This document shows, piece by piece, positions 17,467 to 26,936 of a stretch of DNA of 64,000 bases. The notes beneath the pieces were generated by a model. It was given only the letters and a program-made list of their open reading frames with translations. It did not search any database and was not told the DNA's origin. The position numbers and the translations under genes are program-made. The first letter of the stretch is position 1. Each line of letters starts with the position of its first letter. This stretch comes from Humidesulfovibrio sp. (GTDB taxonomy: Bacteria; Desulfobacterota; Desulfovibrionia; Desulfovibrionales; Desulfovibrionaceae), in contig JARLHQ010000003.1 in NCBI GenBank assembly GCA_031292175.1, positions 62,001 to 126,000 of the forward strand, given 5' to 3'.

Positions 17467-18648
17467 CTAGCTCAACAAGACCTGCACCAGCACCACGGCA
17501 GGACCGCTGCTCTTGTGAATCCACAATTTCCCCAGACGCCTGCGCGCCAGGGACTCCAAGGCCCCATGCCGAAACTTGGCCTTGAGGGAAAGAGGCGCGA
17601 GCATGGCCTTGATCCGGCGCCGGAATGTGTGCCAGCCGTTCAGCTTGTCCACAGAACGTGCCGCCACTTGACCATGCCGGGCCAGTTCCGCGCCGAGCGC
17701 TGCGGCATCGCCCGCTAGGATTGCCCGTCCCAGAGACTCCAGCTCCGGGCTGTGGCGGTTCTCCGGCGCATTGAACGTGGCGGTCAGCCACTCCGGGGAA
17801 ATGCCCTGAAAGAGCTCCTGGCTCAACCGCGTGACGCGCTCTTCCCAGTGCGGCTCCCGCCCGAGGATGCGCGGCATGATGTTCTTGATGTCGCGCAGAT
17901 AATTTTCGGAAAGGTACTTCACCAGCGGCTTTATTCTTCCCGCGCGGAGCAGGGTATCCCGAACCAGCGCATAGTGCGCGAGCTGATGGTCAATCTCCGT
18001 CTCCAGGCTCGCGTCCATGCCTTTGTGCTCCTGGCGGAAGTAGTACACAAAGGACGGGCACTGCGAGAAATTCCCCACGCGGGTGAGCAATTCGTACATC
18101 ACCACGATGTCCTGCCCCAGCTTGAAGGGCGGATGCGTGATCTCCGCGGCGTTGATGAAGTCGGTATTGATGATCCAACGCCACGTCACCTTGGACTTCC
18201 AGTAGCGCGGGTTGTCGAACGTGGTCCGCGCCACGGCGGGATGGAAGAAATAGCGCCGCGAGTTGAAGGTCTTGTCGGAAAACACCACCGCGTTGCCGCA
18301 CACCATGTCCACCTTGTCACGCCGCGCCACGGCCAGCATGTCCCGGGCCGCGTCGCGATCCAGGAAGTCGTCGGCGTCCAGCCACATCAAGAATCGCCCA
18401 CGACTTAAGGACTGCCCCACCTGCCGCGTGGGGCCCAGCCCCATGTTCTCCTGGTGGTGCACCCGCACACGGCTGTCGGCCTGGGCGTACGCGGCGGCGA
18501 TCTTCGCCGTCGCGTCCTGAGAGCCATCATCCACAATGATGACCTCAATGTCCGGCTCCGTCTGCCACAGGCAGGATTCCACGGCGTAAGGCAACCAGCG
18601 GGCCATATTGTAGGCAGGAATAATGATTGAGAGTTCCGGTCTGCGCAT
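17467..18648 (-). CDS. Family 2 glycosyltransferase
   Basis: 393 residues from MRRPELSIIIPAYN, preceded by GGAG; the track start is 26 codons too long. A GT-A fold is clear: LSIIIPAYNMARWLPYAVES, EVIIVDDGSQD, and WLDADDF carrying the DXD metal site. No membrane helices are present, so it acts in the cytoplasm or at the membrane surface, adding a sugar from a nucleotide donor. The C-terminal half (about 200-393) is a variable helical part with no known motif. Acceptor and donor cannot be named. Confidence 0.88.
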   Translation of the reverse strand: MRRPELSIIIPAYNMARWLPYAVESCLWQTEPDIEVIIVDDGSQDATAKIAAAYAQADSRVRVHHQENMGLGPTRQVGQSLSRGRFLMWLDADDFLDRDAARDMLAVARRDKVDMVCGNAVVFSDKTFNSRRYFFHPAVARTTFDNPRYWKSKVTWRWIINTDFINAAEITHPPFKLGQDIVVMYELLTRVGNFSQCPSFVYYFRQEHKGMDASLETEIDHQLAHYALVRDTLLRAGRIKPLVKYLSENYLRDIKNIMPRILGREPHWEERVTRLSQELFQGISPEWLTATFNAPENRHSPELESLGRAILAGDAAALGAELARHGQVAARSVDKLNGWHTFRRRIKAMLAPLSLKAKFRHGALESLARRRLGKLWIHKSSGPAVVLVQVLLS

Positions 18649-18910
18649 GAATTCTCCGACTATGGTGTGGGGGGTGCGTCTCTTTTGCGTCGCCGCGAAG
18701 TTACACGCGTTTAAAATTACCGCCATCCCGCAATGCTTGCAACATCTTTTCGATATCCATCAAACACACAGGATTTGGCGCACAACCCGCACCAGACGAG
18801 GTGGCCCACGGCCAGAACGAAGCGGGTGAACTGGATGATGCCCCCAGATGCCCCGCCCCCTCCCCGCCCTCTTCCAAACCGTGCAGCTTTGGCGTAGGGA
18901 ATCCGGACAT

Positions 18911-19618
18911 ATGGTGCATCTTGATCACGTGACATGCATATTGGGCGGTACGCAGGCCTTGAACGACGTCTCGCTCCACGTGGATCGGGGCGAGTTCGTG
19001 TTTTTGACCGGGCCCTCTGGCGCGGGCAAGACCACACTCCTGCGCGTGCTCTACGGCGACCTCAAGCCCAAGGGCGGTTCGGCGGTTGTCGCAGGCGTGG
19101 ACCTTATGCGCCTGCGTTCCTCGGGCCTGCCTGAACTGCGGCGCAAGGTCGCCGTGGTGTTTCAGGACTTCAAAGTGCTGCCCGAACGCACAGTGTTCGA
19201 AAACATCTCCATCGCGCTCGAAGTGCGCGGGGTGCCGAGCGCCAGCATCGACCGCCGTGTGCGCGCCGTCATCCGCGCGCTGGACCTGGAGGAGCGCTCC
19301 TACGCGCTCTGCCGCGAGCTTTCCGGCGGCGAACAGCAGCGCGTGGCCATCGCCCGCAGCATGGTGGTGAACCCGGAACTGATCCTGGCCGACGAGCCCA
19401 CAGGCAACCTGGACGCGGACCTCTCGCGCCACCTCATCGATCTCTTCAAACAGTTCAATACCTATGGCACCACCATCATCATGGCCACACACAACCGCGA
19501 GGTGCTCTCCTGGGCCCCGGAGGCCCGGCAGGTGCACCTTGTGCGCGGGCAGATCAGCCTGCCCACGGCGGAAATTTTGAGCGGCGCGGAATGCGTGGCG
19601 GCGCGGAGGGGCGCATGA
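18911..19618 (+). CDS. ftsE: Cell-division ATP-binding protein FtsE
   Basis: 235 residues from [13 protein letters not shown]; the track start is 21 codons earlier. It is an ABC ATPase with Walker [11 protein letters not shown]-loop [10 protein letters not shown], signature LSGGEQQR, Walker B LILADEP and a following TGNLD, all close to FtsE/LolD. With FtsX it forms the inner-membrane complex that activates peptidoglycan hydrolases at the septum. The stop overlaps the ftsX start (ATGA). Confidence 0.92.
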   Translation: MVHLDHVTCILGGTQALNDVSLHVDRGEFVFLTGPSGAGKTTLLRVLYGDLKPKGGSAVVAGVDLMRLRSSGLPELRRKVAVVFQDFKVLPERTVFENISIALEVRGVPSASIDRRVRAVIRALDLEERSYALCRELSGGEQQRVAIARSMVVNPELILADEPTGNLDADLSRHLIDLFKQFNTYGTTIIMATHNREVLSWAPEARQVHLVRGQISLPTAEILSGAECVAARRGA

Positions 19619-20589
19619 GCACAGGCAAACTGATGGCGCGCGGCGTGGCCGACATGCGCCGTTTTCCGCTGCCGCAGCTGTGCACGCTCGTCACCGTGTG
19701 CATGGTGGCGCTTCTGGCGGGCACGGGCCTTTTGATCCTGCACAATGTGCAGCAAGAGGTGCTCAAGACCCAGGCCCAGGCGCGCTTCCAGGTTTACTGG
19801 AGCGCCAGTTCCAACATGACCGACGTGGAAACCCAGTGGGCGGACCTGAAGCGTGTGCCCGGCGTGGCCGAGGTATCGACCTTCACCCCGCGCGCGGCCA
19901 TGGCTGAACTGGTGCGCGGACTCGCCAACGCAATCCCCGCCGCCCCGGCCCCGGCCGAAAACGCCACCGCCGCCAATGCGACGGCTGATAACGCGACAAT
20001 CGCCGACGGCACAACGGTGCCCGCGCCGTCCCCCAATGATCTTTCTTGGCTGGAGGGCGAGAACTTCCTGCCGCCCACAGCCCTGGTGAGCTTCGACATC
20101 CCACCGGGTGAAGCCCCGGAGCCTTGGATGGGCCGCATGTACGCGCGCCTGCACAACCTGCCCGGGGTGGAGAAAGTGACCTACAACGCCGCGCAGCTCT
20201 CCCTCGCCACGGGCTGGATCGCCCTCATCCAGCAGGCGGCTTGGCCCGCCCTGATTTTCTTTGCCCTGGTGGTGGCGCTGGTGGTGGGCAACACGCTCAA
20301 GCTCATGATGCTGGCCCGCCGGGACGAGATGGAGATCCTTTCACTCGTGGGGGCCAAGCCCTGGTTTATCCGCGCCCCGCTCTTCGCCAATGGCGTGGTC
20401 CAAGGCTTCGTGGGCAGCGTCCTGTCCCTGGTCTGCCTCAAGTTTTTGCAAACGTGGCTGCGCAGCCTCCTTGATGTGCCGCCGCTGTTCCTGAAAGTCG
20501 AGTTTCTGCCTGCGTGGCAGAGCTTTTCCCTTGTTTTCGCCACCACCTGCGTGGCTGGCCTGGCTGCGTTCATTGCCGCCAGGAAATAG
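19615..20589 (+). CDS. ftsX: Cell-division membrane protein FtsX
   Basis: 324 residues from [10 protein letters not shown]. It has one N-terminal membrane helix, a large periplasmic loop, and three C-terminal helices with the conserved [23 protein letters not shown] between the second and third, as in FtsX. The periplasmic loop carries an odd low-complexity insert ([19 protein letters not shown]) near residues 115-135. It should bind an EnvC-like or other amidase activator; none is seen in the window. Confidence 0.92.
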   Translation: MSTGKLMARGVADMRRFPLPQLCTLVTVCMVALLAGTGLLILHNVQQEVLKTQAQARFQVYWSASSNMTDVETQWADLKRVPGVAEVSTFTPRAAMAELVRGLANAIPAAPAPAENATAANATADNATIADGTTVPAPSPNDLSWLEGENFLPPTALVSFDIPPGEAPEPWMGRMYARLHNLPGVEKVTYNAAQLSLATGWIALIQQAAWPALIFFALVVALVVGNTLKLMMLARRDEMEILSLVGAKPWFIRAPLFANGVVQGFVGSVLSLVCLKFLQTWLRSLLDVPPLFLKVEFLPAWQSFSLVFATTCVAGLAAFIAARK

Positions 20590-20618
20590 CACGCCGATCT
20601 CAAAACAGGAGGCCCTCC

Positions 20619-22307
20619 ATGCCCGTCAGCAAAAAAATGACCGCCCGCAGCTCCAAGATGACCGGTGGCCTGGAGAAGGCCCCGCACCGCTCGCTTCTAG
20701 CCGCCCTAGGTCTGACGCGCGAGGAGATGCGCCGCCCGCTTATCGGCATCGCCAATTCCGCCAACGAGATCATCCCCGGCCACATCCACCTGGACAAGAT
20801 CGTCCAGGCGGTGAAGGACGGCGTCCGCATGGCGGGTGGAACCCCCATGGAGTTCCCGACCATCGGCGTATGCGACGGCCTGGCCATGAACCACGAGGGC
20901 ATGCATTTCTCCCTGCCCAGCCGCGAGCTCATTGCCGACTCCATCGAGATCATGGCCTCCGGCCACCCTTTCGACGCCCTGGTGCTCGTGCCCAACTGCG
21001 ACAAGGTCGTGCCGGGCATGCTCATGGCCGCGCTCCGGCTCAACATCCCCACCATCGTTGTGTCCGGCGGCCCCATGCTGGCCGGGGAATTGCGCGGCAA
21101 GCGCGTGGACCTCATCGACGTGTTCGAGGCCGTGGGCAAGGTCAAGCTGGGCAAAATGGACGCGGCCGAGTTGGACGAGCTGGAAGAATGCGCCTGCCCC
21201 GGCTGCGGCTCCTGCGCGGGCATGTTCACGGCCAATTCCATGAACTGCCTGTCCGAAACCATCGGTCTGGCCCTGCCCGGCAACGGCACCATCCCGGCCG
21301 TGCAGGCCGCGCGCATCCGCCTGGCCAAGCACGCGGGCATGCAGATCATGGAGCTTCTGAAGCACGGCATCCGCCCGCGCGACATCGTGACCGAGAAAAG
21401 CGTGAAGAACGCCGTGCGCCTCGACATGGCGCTGGGCTGCTCCACCAACACCGTGCTGCACCTGCCCGCCATCTTCCGGGAGGCCGGGCTTGATCTCACC
21501 CTTGCCATCTTCGACGAGGTCAGCCGCACCACGCCCAACCTCTGCCGTCTTTCCCCCGCCGGCCCCCACTACATCCAGGATTTGCACGCCGCGGGCGGCA
21601 TCCCCGGCGTTATGTCCGAGCTGAACAAGGCGGGGCTCATCGAGACGGGCGCGCTTACCTGCACGGGCAAAACCGTCGGCGAAAACCTGGCCGAACTCAA
21701 GGCCGCCGTGCGCGACCACGAGGTGGTGCGGCCCATCGACGCGCCCTACGCCAACCAGGGCGGCATCGCCGTGCTGTATGGCAACCTGGCTCCCCTGGGC
21801 GCCGTGGTGAAGCAAAGCGCCGTGGCCCCGGAAATGATGCAGCGCATGGCCAAGGCACGGCCCTTCGACTCCGAGGCCGCGGCCTGCGAAGCCATCCTCG
21901 GCGGGGCAATCAAGCCCGGCGACGCCGTGGTCATCCGCTACGAGGGCCCCAAGGGCGGCCCCGGCATGCGCGAGATGCTCACCCCCACCAGCACCATCAT
22001 GGGCATGGGCCTCGGCGAATCCGTGGCCCTCATCACCGACGGCCGGTTCTCCGGCGGCTCCCGCGGGGCGGCCATCGGCCACGTCTCGCCCGAGGCCGCC
22101 AGCGGCGGTCTCATCGGCCTTGTGCAGGAAGGCGACATCATCGAGATCGATATCCCCGGGCGCAAGCTGAACCTGCTCGTGGACGAGGCCGTCCTCGCCG
22201 AGCGCAAGGCCAAGTTCCGGCCCAAGCGCAAAACCATCAAGTCGCCCTTCCTGAAGCGCTACGTAAAGCACGTGACCAGCGCCGCCCAGGGCGCCGTGCT
22301 GGAATAA
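20619..22307 (+). CDS. ilvD: Dihydroxy-acid dehydratase
   Basis: 562 residues from [14 protein letters not shown] behind AGGAGG; normal length for IlvD. It dehydrates 2,3-dihydroxy-isovalerate and -methylvalerate in valine, isoleucine and leucine synthesis. Cluster cysteines appear in [12 protein letters not shown] and [17 protein letters not shown], and the C-terminal [11 protein letters not shown] is present. The enzyme uses a [4Fe-4S] or [2Fe-2S] cluster as Lewis acid and is oxygen sensitive in many bacteria. About 30 nt after ftsX; ends before a long inverted repeat. Confidence 0.96.
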   Translation: MPVSKKMTARSSKMTGGLEKAPHRSLLAALGLTREEMRRPLIGIANSANEIIPGHIHLDKIVQAVKDGVRMAGGTPMEFPTIGVCDGLAMNHEGMHFSLPSRELIADSIEIMASGHPFDALVLVPNCDKVVPGMLMAALRLNIPTIVVSGGPMLAGELRGKRVDLIDVFEAVGKVKLGKMDAAELDELEECACPGCGSCAGMFTANSMNCLSETIGLALPGNGTIPAVQAARIRLAKHAGMQIMELLKHGIRPRDIVTEKSVKNAVRLDMALGCSTNTVLHLPAIFREAGLDLTLAIFDEVSRTTPNLCRLSPAGPHYIQDLHAAGGIPGVMSELNKAGLIETGALTCTGKTVGENLAELKAAVRDHEVVRPIDAPYANQGGIAVLYGNLAPLGAVVKQSAVAPEMMQRMAKARPFDSEAAACEAILGGAIKPGDAVVIRYEGPKGGPGMREMLTPTSTIMGMGLGESVALITDGRFSGGSRGAAIGHVSPEAASGGLIGLVQEGDIIEIDIPGRKLNLLVDEAVLAERKAKFRPKRKTIKSPFLKRYVKHVTSAAQGAVLE

Positions 22308-22374
22308 CGGGAGAATCAGGGGCTCCAGCCGCGCCCCCCACCCCGGGAAACATGACGCCTCTGGTCTCTTCAGG

Positions 22375-22426
22375 CTAACGAAAGAACCGGTTCCGCGCAG
22401 ACGCGCGGAACCGGTTCTTTCGTTAG
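22375..22426. terminator. Perfect 24-bp inverted repeat, probable bidirectional terminator
   Basis: CTAACGAAAGAACCGGTTCC... (22375-22398) is perfectly repeated in inverse orientation at 22403-22426 with a 4-nt AGAC loop. Each arm also holds the self-complementary GAACCGGTTC, so alternative pairings are possible. The outer arms are AAAGAA on the left and TTCTTT on the right, giving a T-run after the GC-rich core in both directions. It lies between convergent ilvD and the EamA gene, so a shared terminator is the simplest reading. Confidence 0.8.
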
Positions 22427-22539
22427 GACAGGAGGGTACGGCAAAACGGTCTGGTGCTCCAGAATACCCCGGCGAAAAAAACACTCTTGCCTGTCCATCC
22501 CCCAACGGGATCAAGGAACTGCGCGCCCTTGCTCCCAGC

Positions 22540-23409
22540 CTATTTCCGCCGCAGACCCAAGGCGATGCCGGCCAGGGTGGCGGCCACGCCAAGGAGTTCA
22601 AGGACGCCTGCAGGCTTGGCGAAGAAGCTCAAATCCCAGACGTAAGCCAGCACGGGCGCCAACAACAGAATAAGCCCGGCGAGGGACATGCGCGTCTCCC
22701 GCAGGCCCCGGCTGATGAGCACCCAGCCCACGAATTGTGAGCTGAGGCCGTAGCCCGCCATGAGCAAAAGCGGCATGCCCGGGGACAGCAGCGGGCTTTC
22801 TCCGCGCAGCAAAAGCACGACCAGGAGCAGGGCGGCGGTCATGAGCGAGTTCACGGTCATGACGGCAAGCTGGCTGCCTTCGCCGCAGACAGCCATGCTG
22901 CGGCCCAGGGCCAGAATGAACCCGCCGTAGAACACGCCCGTCAGCAGACCAAAAACGACGCCGATCTGATAGTGTGGCCCCGCCGTGGTCCATTCCGGGG
23001 CCACGATGGCGAGCAGCCCGGCCAGGGCCAGCACCAGCCCCAGAAAGAAACCCAGGCCGGGCTTCTCATTCAGGAACAGAATGCCCCAAAAGGCCAGGAT
23101 GAAGACCTGGAAATTGCCGAAGAGCGTGCCCAGCCCCGGCCCAATGTAGTGGATGGACATGTGCCAGGCCAGGAGGTCCGCGGCGAAAAACACGGCGCAG
23201 ACCATGGACCAGCCGTAGCCGCTTTTGGGCATGGCCGCGATGCTGGAACGCGGCTCGCGGCTGAGGAGGGAGGCCAGGAGCAGTGCGATCCCGCCGATGA
23301 ACACGCGGTGGAAGGCCGCGAGATCGCCGCTGACGCCATAGGGGCCGACCAGCTTCACGAAAACGGAGGAGAAGCTGATGATGAACGCGCCAAGGAGCAG
23401 AGGCAGCAT
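22540..23409 (-). CDS. EamA/DMT-family transporter
   Basis: 289 residues with about ten hydrophobic segments arranged as two similar halves, typical of the drug/metabolite transporter superfamily. LFGNFQVFILAFWGILFLNEKP is the usual EamA helix 4 pattern, and the second half repeats it near LILLLAPVLAYVWDL. The substrate cannot be predicted. The start overlaps the sfsA stop by one nucleotide (TGATG), so it is the last gene of a VOC-sfsA-EamA operon. Confidence 0.88.
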   Translation of the reverse strand: MLPLLLGAFIISFSSVFVKLVGPYGVSGDLAAFHRVFIGGIALLLASLLSREPRSSIAAMPKSGYGWSMVCAVFFAADLLAWHMSIHYIGPGLGTLFGNFQVFILAFWGILFLNEKPGLGFFLGLVLALAGLLAIVAPEWTTAGPHYQIGVVFGLLTGVFYGGFILALGRSMAVCGEGSQLAVMTVNSLMTAALLLVVLLLRGESPLLSPGMPLLLMAGYGLSSQFVGWVLISRGLRETRMSLAGLILLLAPVLAYVWDLSFFAKPAGVLELLGVAATLAGIALGLRRK

Positions 23410-24194
23410 CAGGCGCTCCGGGGACGTTCGCAGGCGGCCCAGGCCGGGGCGAGCGGCAGGCGAGCGGCCAGGGCGATGCCCGCCGGGGTGACGCGCGCGC
23501 GCCAGACCCAGGCCTCCACGCCTGCGTGCAAGGCCGTAGCCAGGCCGGCGGCGTAGTCCGGATCAACGGTTTCCGCCGGGGCGAAACACTGCCCGTCCGG
23601 CCTTTGGACAAGAAAAAACAGCGCGGCGCGGCAGCCCTGGCGCACCAGGCGCGTCAGCTCGTCCAGGTGCTTGCGGCCGCGCTCGCTGGCGGCGTCCGGG
23701 AACTGGGCCTGATCGTCCTCAACGAGCGTCACATTCTTACACTCCACGAAAAGAGTCGGCAGGCCGCCCCCCTGCGCGTCATCGAAACGCGCGTCCAGGC
23801 GGCTTGCGCCGGTTTTCGCTTCCGGGGTCATCTGGGCATAGGCGCGGGTCTCCGGCAGCAATCCGGCGCGCCAGGCCGCGGCCAGAAGCCGGTTGGGCGT
23901 CAGGGTGTTCACGCCTACCCAGGCCGGATGGCGTCCCCTATGCCCGCCAGGAAGGGCGAGCGCCTCCAGGGTCCACTTGAGAACACGGTCCGGATTGGCG
24001 GCGGGCGAAAGCAGCGCAGCCGCCCCGGGCCGCAGCAGCCCGAGCATGGACCCAGTGTTGTTGGTGTGCGCGCGCACCTCCGCCCCGGTGTCCGGGTCCA
24101 CGGTCACGGCGGTGAAGCGCTTTTCGCGGCCCACCAAACGGGTCACGCGGCAACCAGGGGGAAACGGCAGCAGTGCCTGGACGGCGTCACACAT
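23409..24194 (-). CDS. sfsA: SfsA family DNA/sugar-fermentation protein
   Basis: 261 residues from MCDAVQALLPFPPG; the track start is 14 codons longer. Family features are CRVTRLVGREKRFTAVT, AHTNNTGSMLGLL, KTGASRLDARFDD, FVECKNVTLVE and RGRKHLDEL. SfsA was named for sugar fermentation stimulation in E. coli, but the fold is nuclease-like (PD-(D/E)XK), with D and ECK as the likely catalytic set. The true role is unclear. It overlaps the VOC gene by 8 nt and the EamA gene by 1 nt. Confidence 0.92.
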   Translation of the reverse strand: MCDAVQALLPFPPGCRVTRLVGREKRFTAVTVDPDTGAEVRAHTNNTGSMLGLLRPGAAALLSPAANPDRVLKWTLEALALPGGHRGRHPAWVGVNTLTPNRLLAAAWRAGLLPETRAYAQMTPEAKTGASRLDARFDDAQGGGLPTLFVECKNVTLVEDDQAQFPDAASERGRKHLDELTRLVRQGCRAALFFLVQRPDGQCFAPAETVDPDYAAGLATALHAGVEAWVWRARVTPAGIALAARLPLAPAWAACERPRSA

Positions 24195-24795
24195 GCCGGG
24201 GACCGTGGCCGTCGTCCTCGGGCTCCTTGCCCACAAGACGCTGGCCCTCGCCGGGATAGACGCGGCGCTCGGCGACAGGCGTGGGGCGCGGCACGGCGGG
24301 CCAAACGCCGGGCATGGGCTCGGAACCCTCGGCCGCGCAAGCGGTGGGCGCGGTGTCGGCCATTACCGGATGCGCGCGCAGGTCCACGCCCGGCACGGGC
24401 ACGCTGAACTCCACCGGAATGTTGTTGGGGTCAAAGGAATAGAGTGAATGGATGAAGCCGTGGTCCACCACCTCGGACACCCAAAACCCGGCGGCCTCCA
24501 AGCGGTCGCGCAGGGTCCACAGCTCGTCCTCGCAGTCGAGGCCGAAGGAGATGTGGTCGAAGGTAAAGGGGCCACGCACCGGCGCGCCGTGATCCTTGTC
24601 CGGCCCAGGCTCCACGTCCGGCCACTCGAAAAAGGCGATCATATCCTTTGCGGTGAGCTCGAAGAAATAGTGCCGGTAGCCGGGGTGCCCCAGGCCAGCC
24701 ACCAGGCGCATCCCCAGAAGGTCACGCCAGTAGCGGATGGTGGCGTCCATATCGCCCGTGGCCATGGCCAGATGGTTGATGCCGGTGAAACGCAT
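24187..24795 (-). CDS. VOC-superfamily (glyoxalase-like) protein
   Basis: 202 residues. Residues 1-130 form a vicinal-oxygen-chelate domain: GINHLAMATGDMDATIRYWRD, YRHYFFELTAKDMIAFFEW, FDHISFGLDCEDEL and SFDPNNIPVEFSVPV, with potential metal ligands H, H and E. The last 60 residues are Pro/Glu-rich and look disordered. The reaction is unknown: glyoxalase, dioxygenase and resistance functions all use this fold. First gene of the operon with sfsA; G-rich ribosome binding site. Confidence 0.85.
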   Translation of the reverse strand: MRFTGINHLAMATGDMDATIRYWRDLLGMRLVAGLGHPGYRHYFFELTAKDMIAFFEWPDVEPGPDKDHGAPVRGPFTFDHISFGLDCEDELWTLRDRLEAAGFWVSEVVDHGFIHSLYSFDPNNIPVEFSVPVPGVDLRAHPVMADTAPTACAAEGSEPMPGVWPAVPRPTPVAERRVYPGEGQRLVGKEPEDDGHGPRHV

Positions 24796-24925
24796 GGAGC
24801 CCCCCCTCGTGCATTTTTCTAGACGGGCGGCGGGGGAAAAGCAAGACAGCCGGTCCCCGGCTCATCCTGGCCGACGAGCCCCCAAGCCCTCCCAGGGCGG
24901 CGAGCCTCGACCGAAGGCCGTTGCG

Positions 24926-25345
24926 TTATTTTGGAAACTCGAAGGAGATGTTGTCGCCCAGCAGTTCGATTCGCAAGGCGAGCTGGCGGTGCGCTTTGCC
25001 GTTTTCATCATGCAGCGTGGCGTAGATGTTCAGGTGGGTACCGTCCACGATCTGGGCCTCAATGTCACGCGAACCCGCCGTGGGCTTGAAAACCAAGCGA
25101 TTGCCCACAGAGGCGATGGTCGCGCCGGTGAAGGATTTGCCTTTGAAATACACATCCGCGCGGTATGTCGCGCCCTTGGGGCAGGGAATTTCCTGCCGGT
25201 AGCCAGGGTAGAGTCCCCAGCGCGGCGGCGGATCCGCTTCCCATGTGACGTCCACGCGGTCGATGCTTGGCGTCCCGCAACCAGCCAGAGCCAACGCCAT
25301 CAACAGAATCGTCGCGACGAACATAATCCGCAGCCCAATACGCAT
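24926..25345 (-). CDS. Small lipoprotein, unknown function
   Basis: 139 residues from MRIGLRIMFVATILL, chosen because GGAGG lies upstream and a lipoprotein signal ending ALAGC begins there. The mature part is about 115 residues, beta-rich (IDRVDVTWEADPPP, GNRLVFKPTAG, YATLHDENGKAH), with no motif I recognise. Monocistronic. Confidence 0.72.
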   Translation of the reverse strand: MRIGLRIMFVATILLMALALAGCGTPSIDRVDVTWEADPPPRWGLYPGYRQEIPCPKGATYRADVYFKGKSFTGATIASVGNRLVFKPTAGSRDIEAQIVDGTHLNIYATLHDENGKAHRQLALRIELLGDNISFEFPK

Positions 25346-25540
25346 GGAGAGCCTCCGCAAAAAAGGATGCCAATCTTTCCACATCGTAGCAGAGTTTATG
25401 CCAGAGGGACAGCCACCGCCCGCGCCGAGCACGAATTACGTAATCCGGACCCACGCATAGAAACCCCGCAGCGCCCGGTCGCACGCATTCTTGGCGGTTC
25501 TGGCCCGCCGAAGGCGCGCCTGCGCGTCGTCCGCAATGGC

Positions 25541-25734
25541 TTTCGGGATGACAACGCCTTGGAAACCAGCCCCGACGTGGCGAACCAGAACCCCGTCGCG
25601 GCCCTTTCGGTGGGTCTCTCCCTGATTATGGACGCAACAATGCTGACCTATACCCACGGGTATAAGACAGAGGAATTTGACGGACAAAAGGCCCGCAGAT
25701 GTTCGGTTCCATCAGCCTGTCGCTGACGTTCTAG
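25541..25734 (+). pseudogene. Remnant of an outer-membrane beta-barrel protein, frameshifted
   Basis: In one frame the plus strand reads FRDDNALETSPDVANQN, then strand-like NPVAALSVGLSLIMDATMLT and YTHGYKTEEFDGQ. A shift of one base near 25682-25698 continues it as MFGSISLSLTF and a stop. Alternating hydrophobic strands and a C-terminal phenylalanine are the hallmark of outer-membrane barrels (signal for the Bam complex). The N-terminal bulk is absent and upstream DNA encodes the lipoprotein on the other strand. I read it as a decayed gene end; the parent family is not identified. Confidence 0.55.
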
Positions 25735-25749
25735 GCAGGTGGACGCGCC

Positions 25750-25932
25750 TTAGTCCTGCGGAGGCGTTTCGCCTTCGGCCGCCGGGGCCATGCCCTCAAC
25801 GCCCTCCGGGCTGTCCGTGTCGCTCACGCCGCGCTGTGCGTTTTCCTGCTTGCGGCGCAACTTCTCTTCCTTCTTCTTCTTTTTTGCCAGTTCCTTGGCG
25901 CGCTTCTCGTACTGATAATTCGGCTTTGCCAC
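25750..25932 (-). CDS. Small Lys-rich conserved protein
   Basis: 60 residues: MAKPNYQYEKRAKELAKKKKKEEKLRRK followed by an acidic tail. This N-terminus is a widely found short-protein pattern in Proteobacteria, usually annotated as hypothetical. It is highly basic at the N-terminus and should be cytoplasmic; nucleic-acid binding is possible. The short spacing and conservation of the motif support it as a real gene. Confidence 0.75.
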   Translation of the reverse strand: MAKPNYQYEKRAKELAKKKKKEEKLRRKQENAQRGVSDTDSPEGVEGMAPAAEGETPPQD

Positions 25933-26259
25933 GGGCCTTCCTTTGCGTGAGGGTTAAACAGGGAGGATTTAAGCGTCTTGGTCTGCGATCCTACGCTTTC
26001 AAAGGACCCCTGGCAACGACTTTAACCGAAGGGCGGGCCTTTCCGGCGGCCCTGGGCAGCAGGGCTTGCCAACCGGGGAAAGACGCTTTTTCCCCAGCCG
26101 AATACCGCGCTCCTCCGTCCGCACCGCCTGACGCGGCCCTCTACCCATAAAAACGGGCTCCAGAAAATCTCCTGGAGCCCGCTGCAAGGCCTTGCGGCAA
26201 AACAAGGAGCCCACGCCAAGTCAAACCGACGCGGCGCGGGCATCCCAAGGAACGTGGAC
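25933..26259. other. Intergenic region
   Basis: The 327 nt between two minus-strand small genes contain the terminator at 26150-26181 and otherwise no gene that I can support. Track ORFs here are short and lack ribosome binding sites. Confidence 0.5.
26150..26181 (-). terminator. Terminator of the small secreted Ala/Lys-rich protein gene
   Basis: On the minus strand CGGGCTCCAG-GAGATTTT-CTGGAGCCCG forms a perfect 10-bp stem (26154-26163/26172-26181) followed by TTTTTATG. It lies about 80 nt after the stop of the gene ending at 26260. Confidence 0.85.
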
Positions 26260-26460
26260 TTACTCGGCCTTCTTCTCTTCAGCAGCGGCCTTCTTGGGGG
26301 CCTTCTTGACGGCCTTCTTCATGGCCTTCTTGGGGGCCTTCTTGGCGGGGGCGGCGGTAGCCTCAGCAGCGGGCTTCTCAGCCGGAGCAGCGGCGTCAGC
26401 GGCAAAAGAAACGCCAGCGAAAGCGAGAACCAGAGACATGGCGATAAGAGCTTTCTTCAT
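26260..26460 (-). CDS. Secreted Ala/Lys-rich small protein
   Basis: 66 residues with a clear signal peptide (MKKALIAMSLVLAFAGVSFA, cut after AFA/AD). The mature 45 residues are made almost only of Ala, Lys, Pro and Glu, with a repeated KKAPKKAMKKAVKKAPKK core, resembling the tails of histone H1-like proteins but exported. A strong AAGGAG site precedes the start and a good terminator follows, so it is expressed on its own. Function unknown; binding to anionic envelope polymers or DNA is conceivable. Confidence 0.8.
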   Translation of the reverse strand: MKKALIAMSLVLAFAGVSFAADAAAPAEKPAAEATAAPAKKAPKKAMKKAVKKAPKKAAAEEKKAE

Positions 26461-26936
26461 AACTTCATCTCCTTAAGGTGCGGACAATGTATGGAAAGGC
26501 CCATCCTTTCCACGTCCTCAAGCTTGTACCACTGCGGTGAAAGAGTGCAAGACAAATATATTCAGCAATGCCAGATAGCTAGATATTTTCTCTAGAATTA
26601 TTCTTAACCGTTTCAAACCAATGCCCAAAAAATCAGGCGGGAGGGCGCGGTGAAGCCGCGTCAAGCCCAGACTTTTCGAGTCGTCCTTGGGATGCCGGGG
26701 TGCCCGTTACGACGAAAAAAACGGCCCATAATGCAGGGAAATCCTCCTCCCCAACGCGGAAGGAGGCGAAGGACATCTGGGTTGAGCTTGGACAACTCGG
26801 CCTGCGCCGAGGTGTCCGCGCTCCGTGCCGCAGCCCCGCGTTGGCAGTCCGGGACCAACAGGACGCAGGGGTGCAGCCGGGCGTTGCCATCCCCGAGCGG
26901 GCCGCGTACACAGGCCCAAACACGGGAGCCGCCGTC
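26461..26936. other. Intergenic region upstream of the haem-motif sensor kinase
   Basis: A 476-nt gap between divergent genes. The half nearest 26460 is AT-rich (ATATATTCAGCAATGCC, TAGATATTTTCTCTAGAATTATTC) and probably holds the promoter of the secreted protein gene. The other half is GC-rich with several short inverted repeats. The track extends the kinase ORF to 26700, but residue composition there is poor and no site supports it. Confidence 0.5.

Noticed and set aside
20706-22601. 631-aa minus-strand ORF over ilvD
   Set aside because: Antisense shadow of ilvD, with no motif and biased composition.
25436-25687. 83-aa minus-strand ORF in the gap upstream of the 24926 lipoprotein gene
   Set aside because: It lies opposite the barrel remnant, has no ribosome binding site and no recognisable features.
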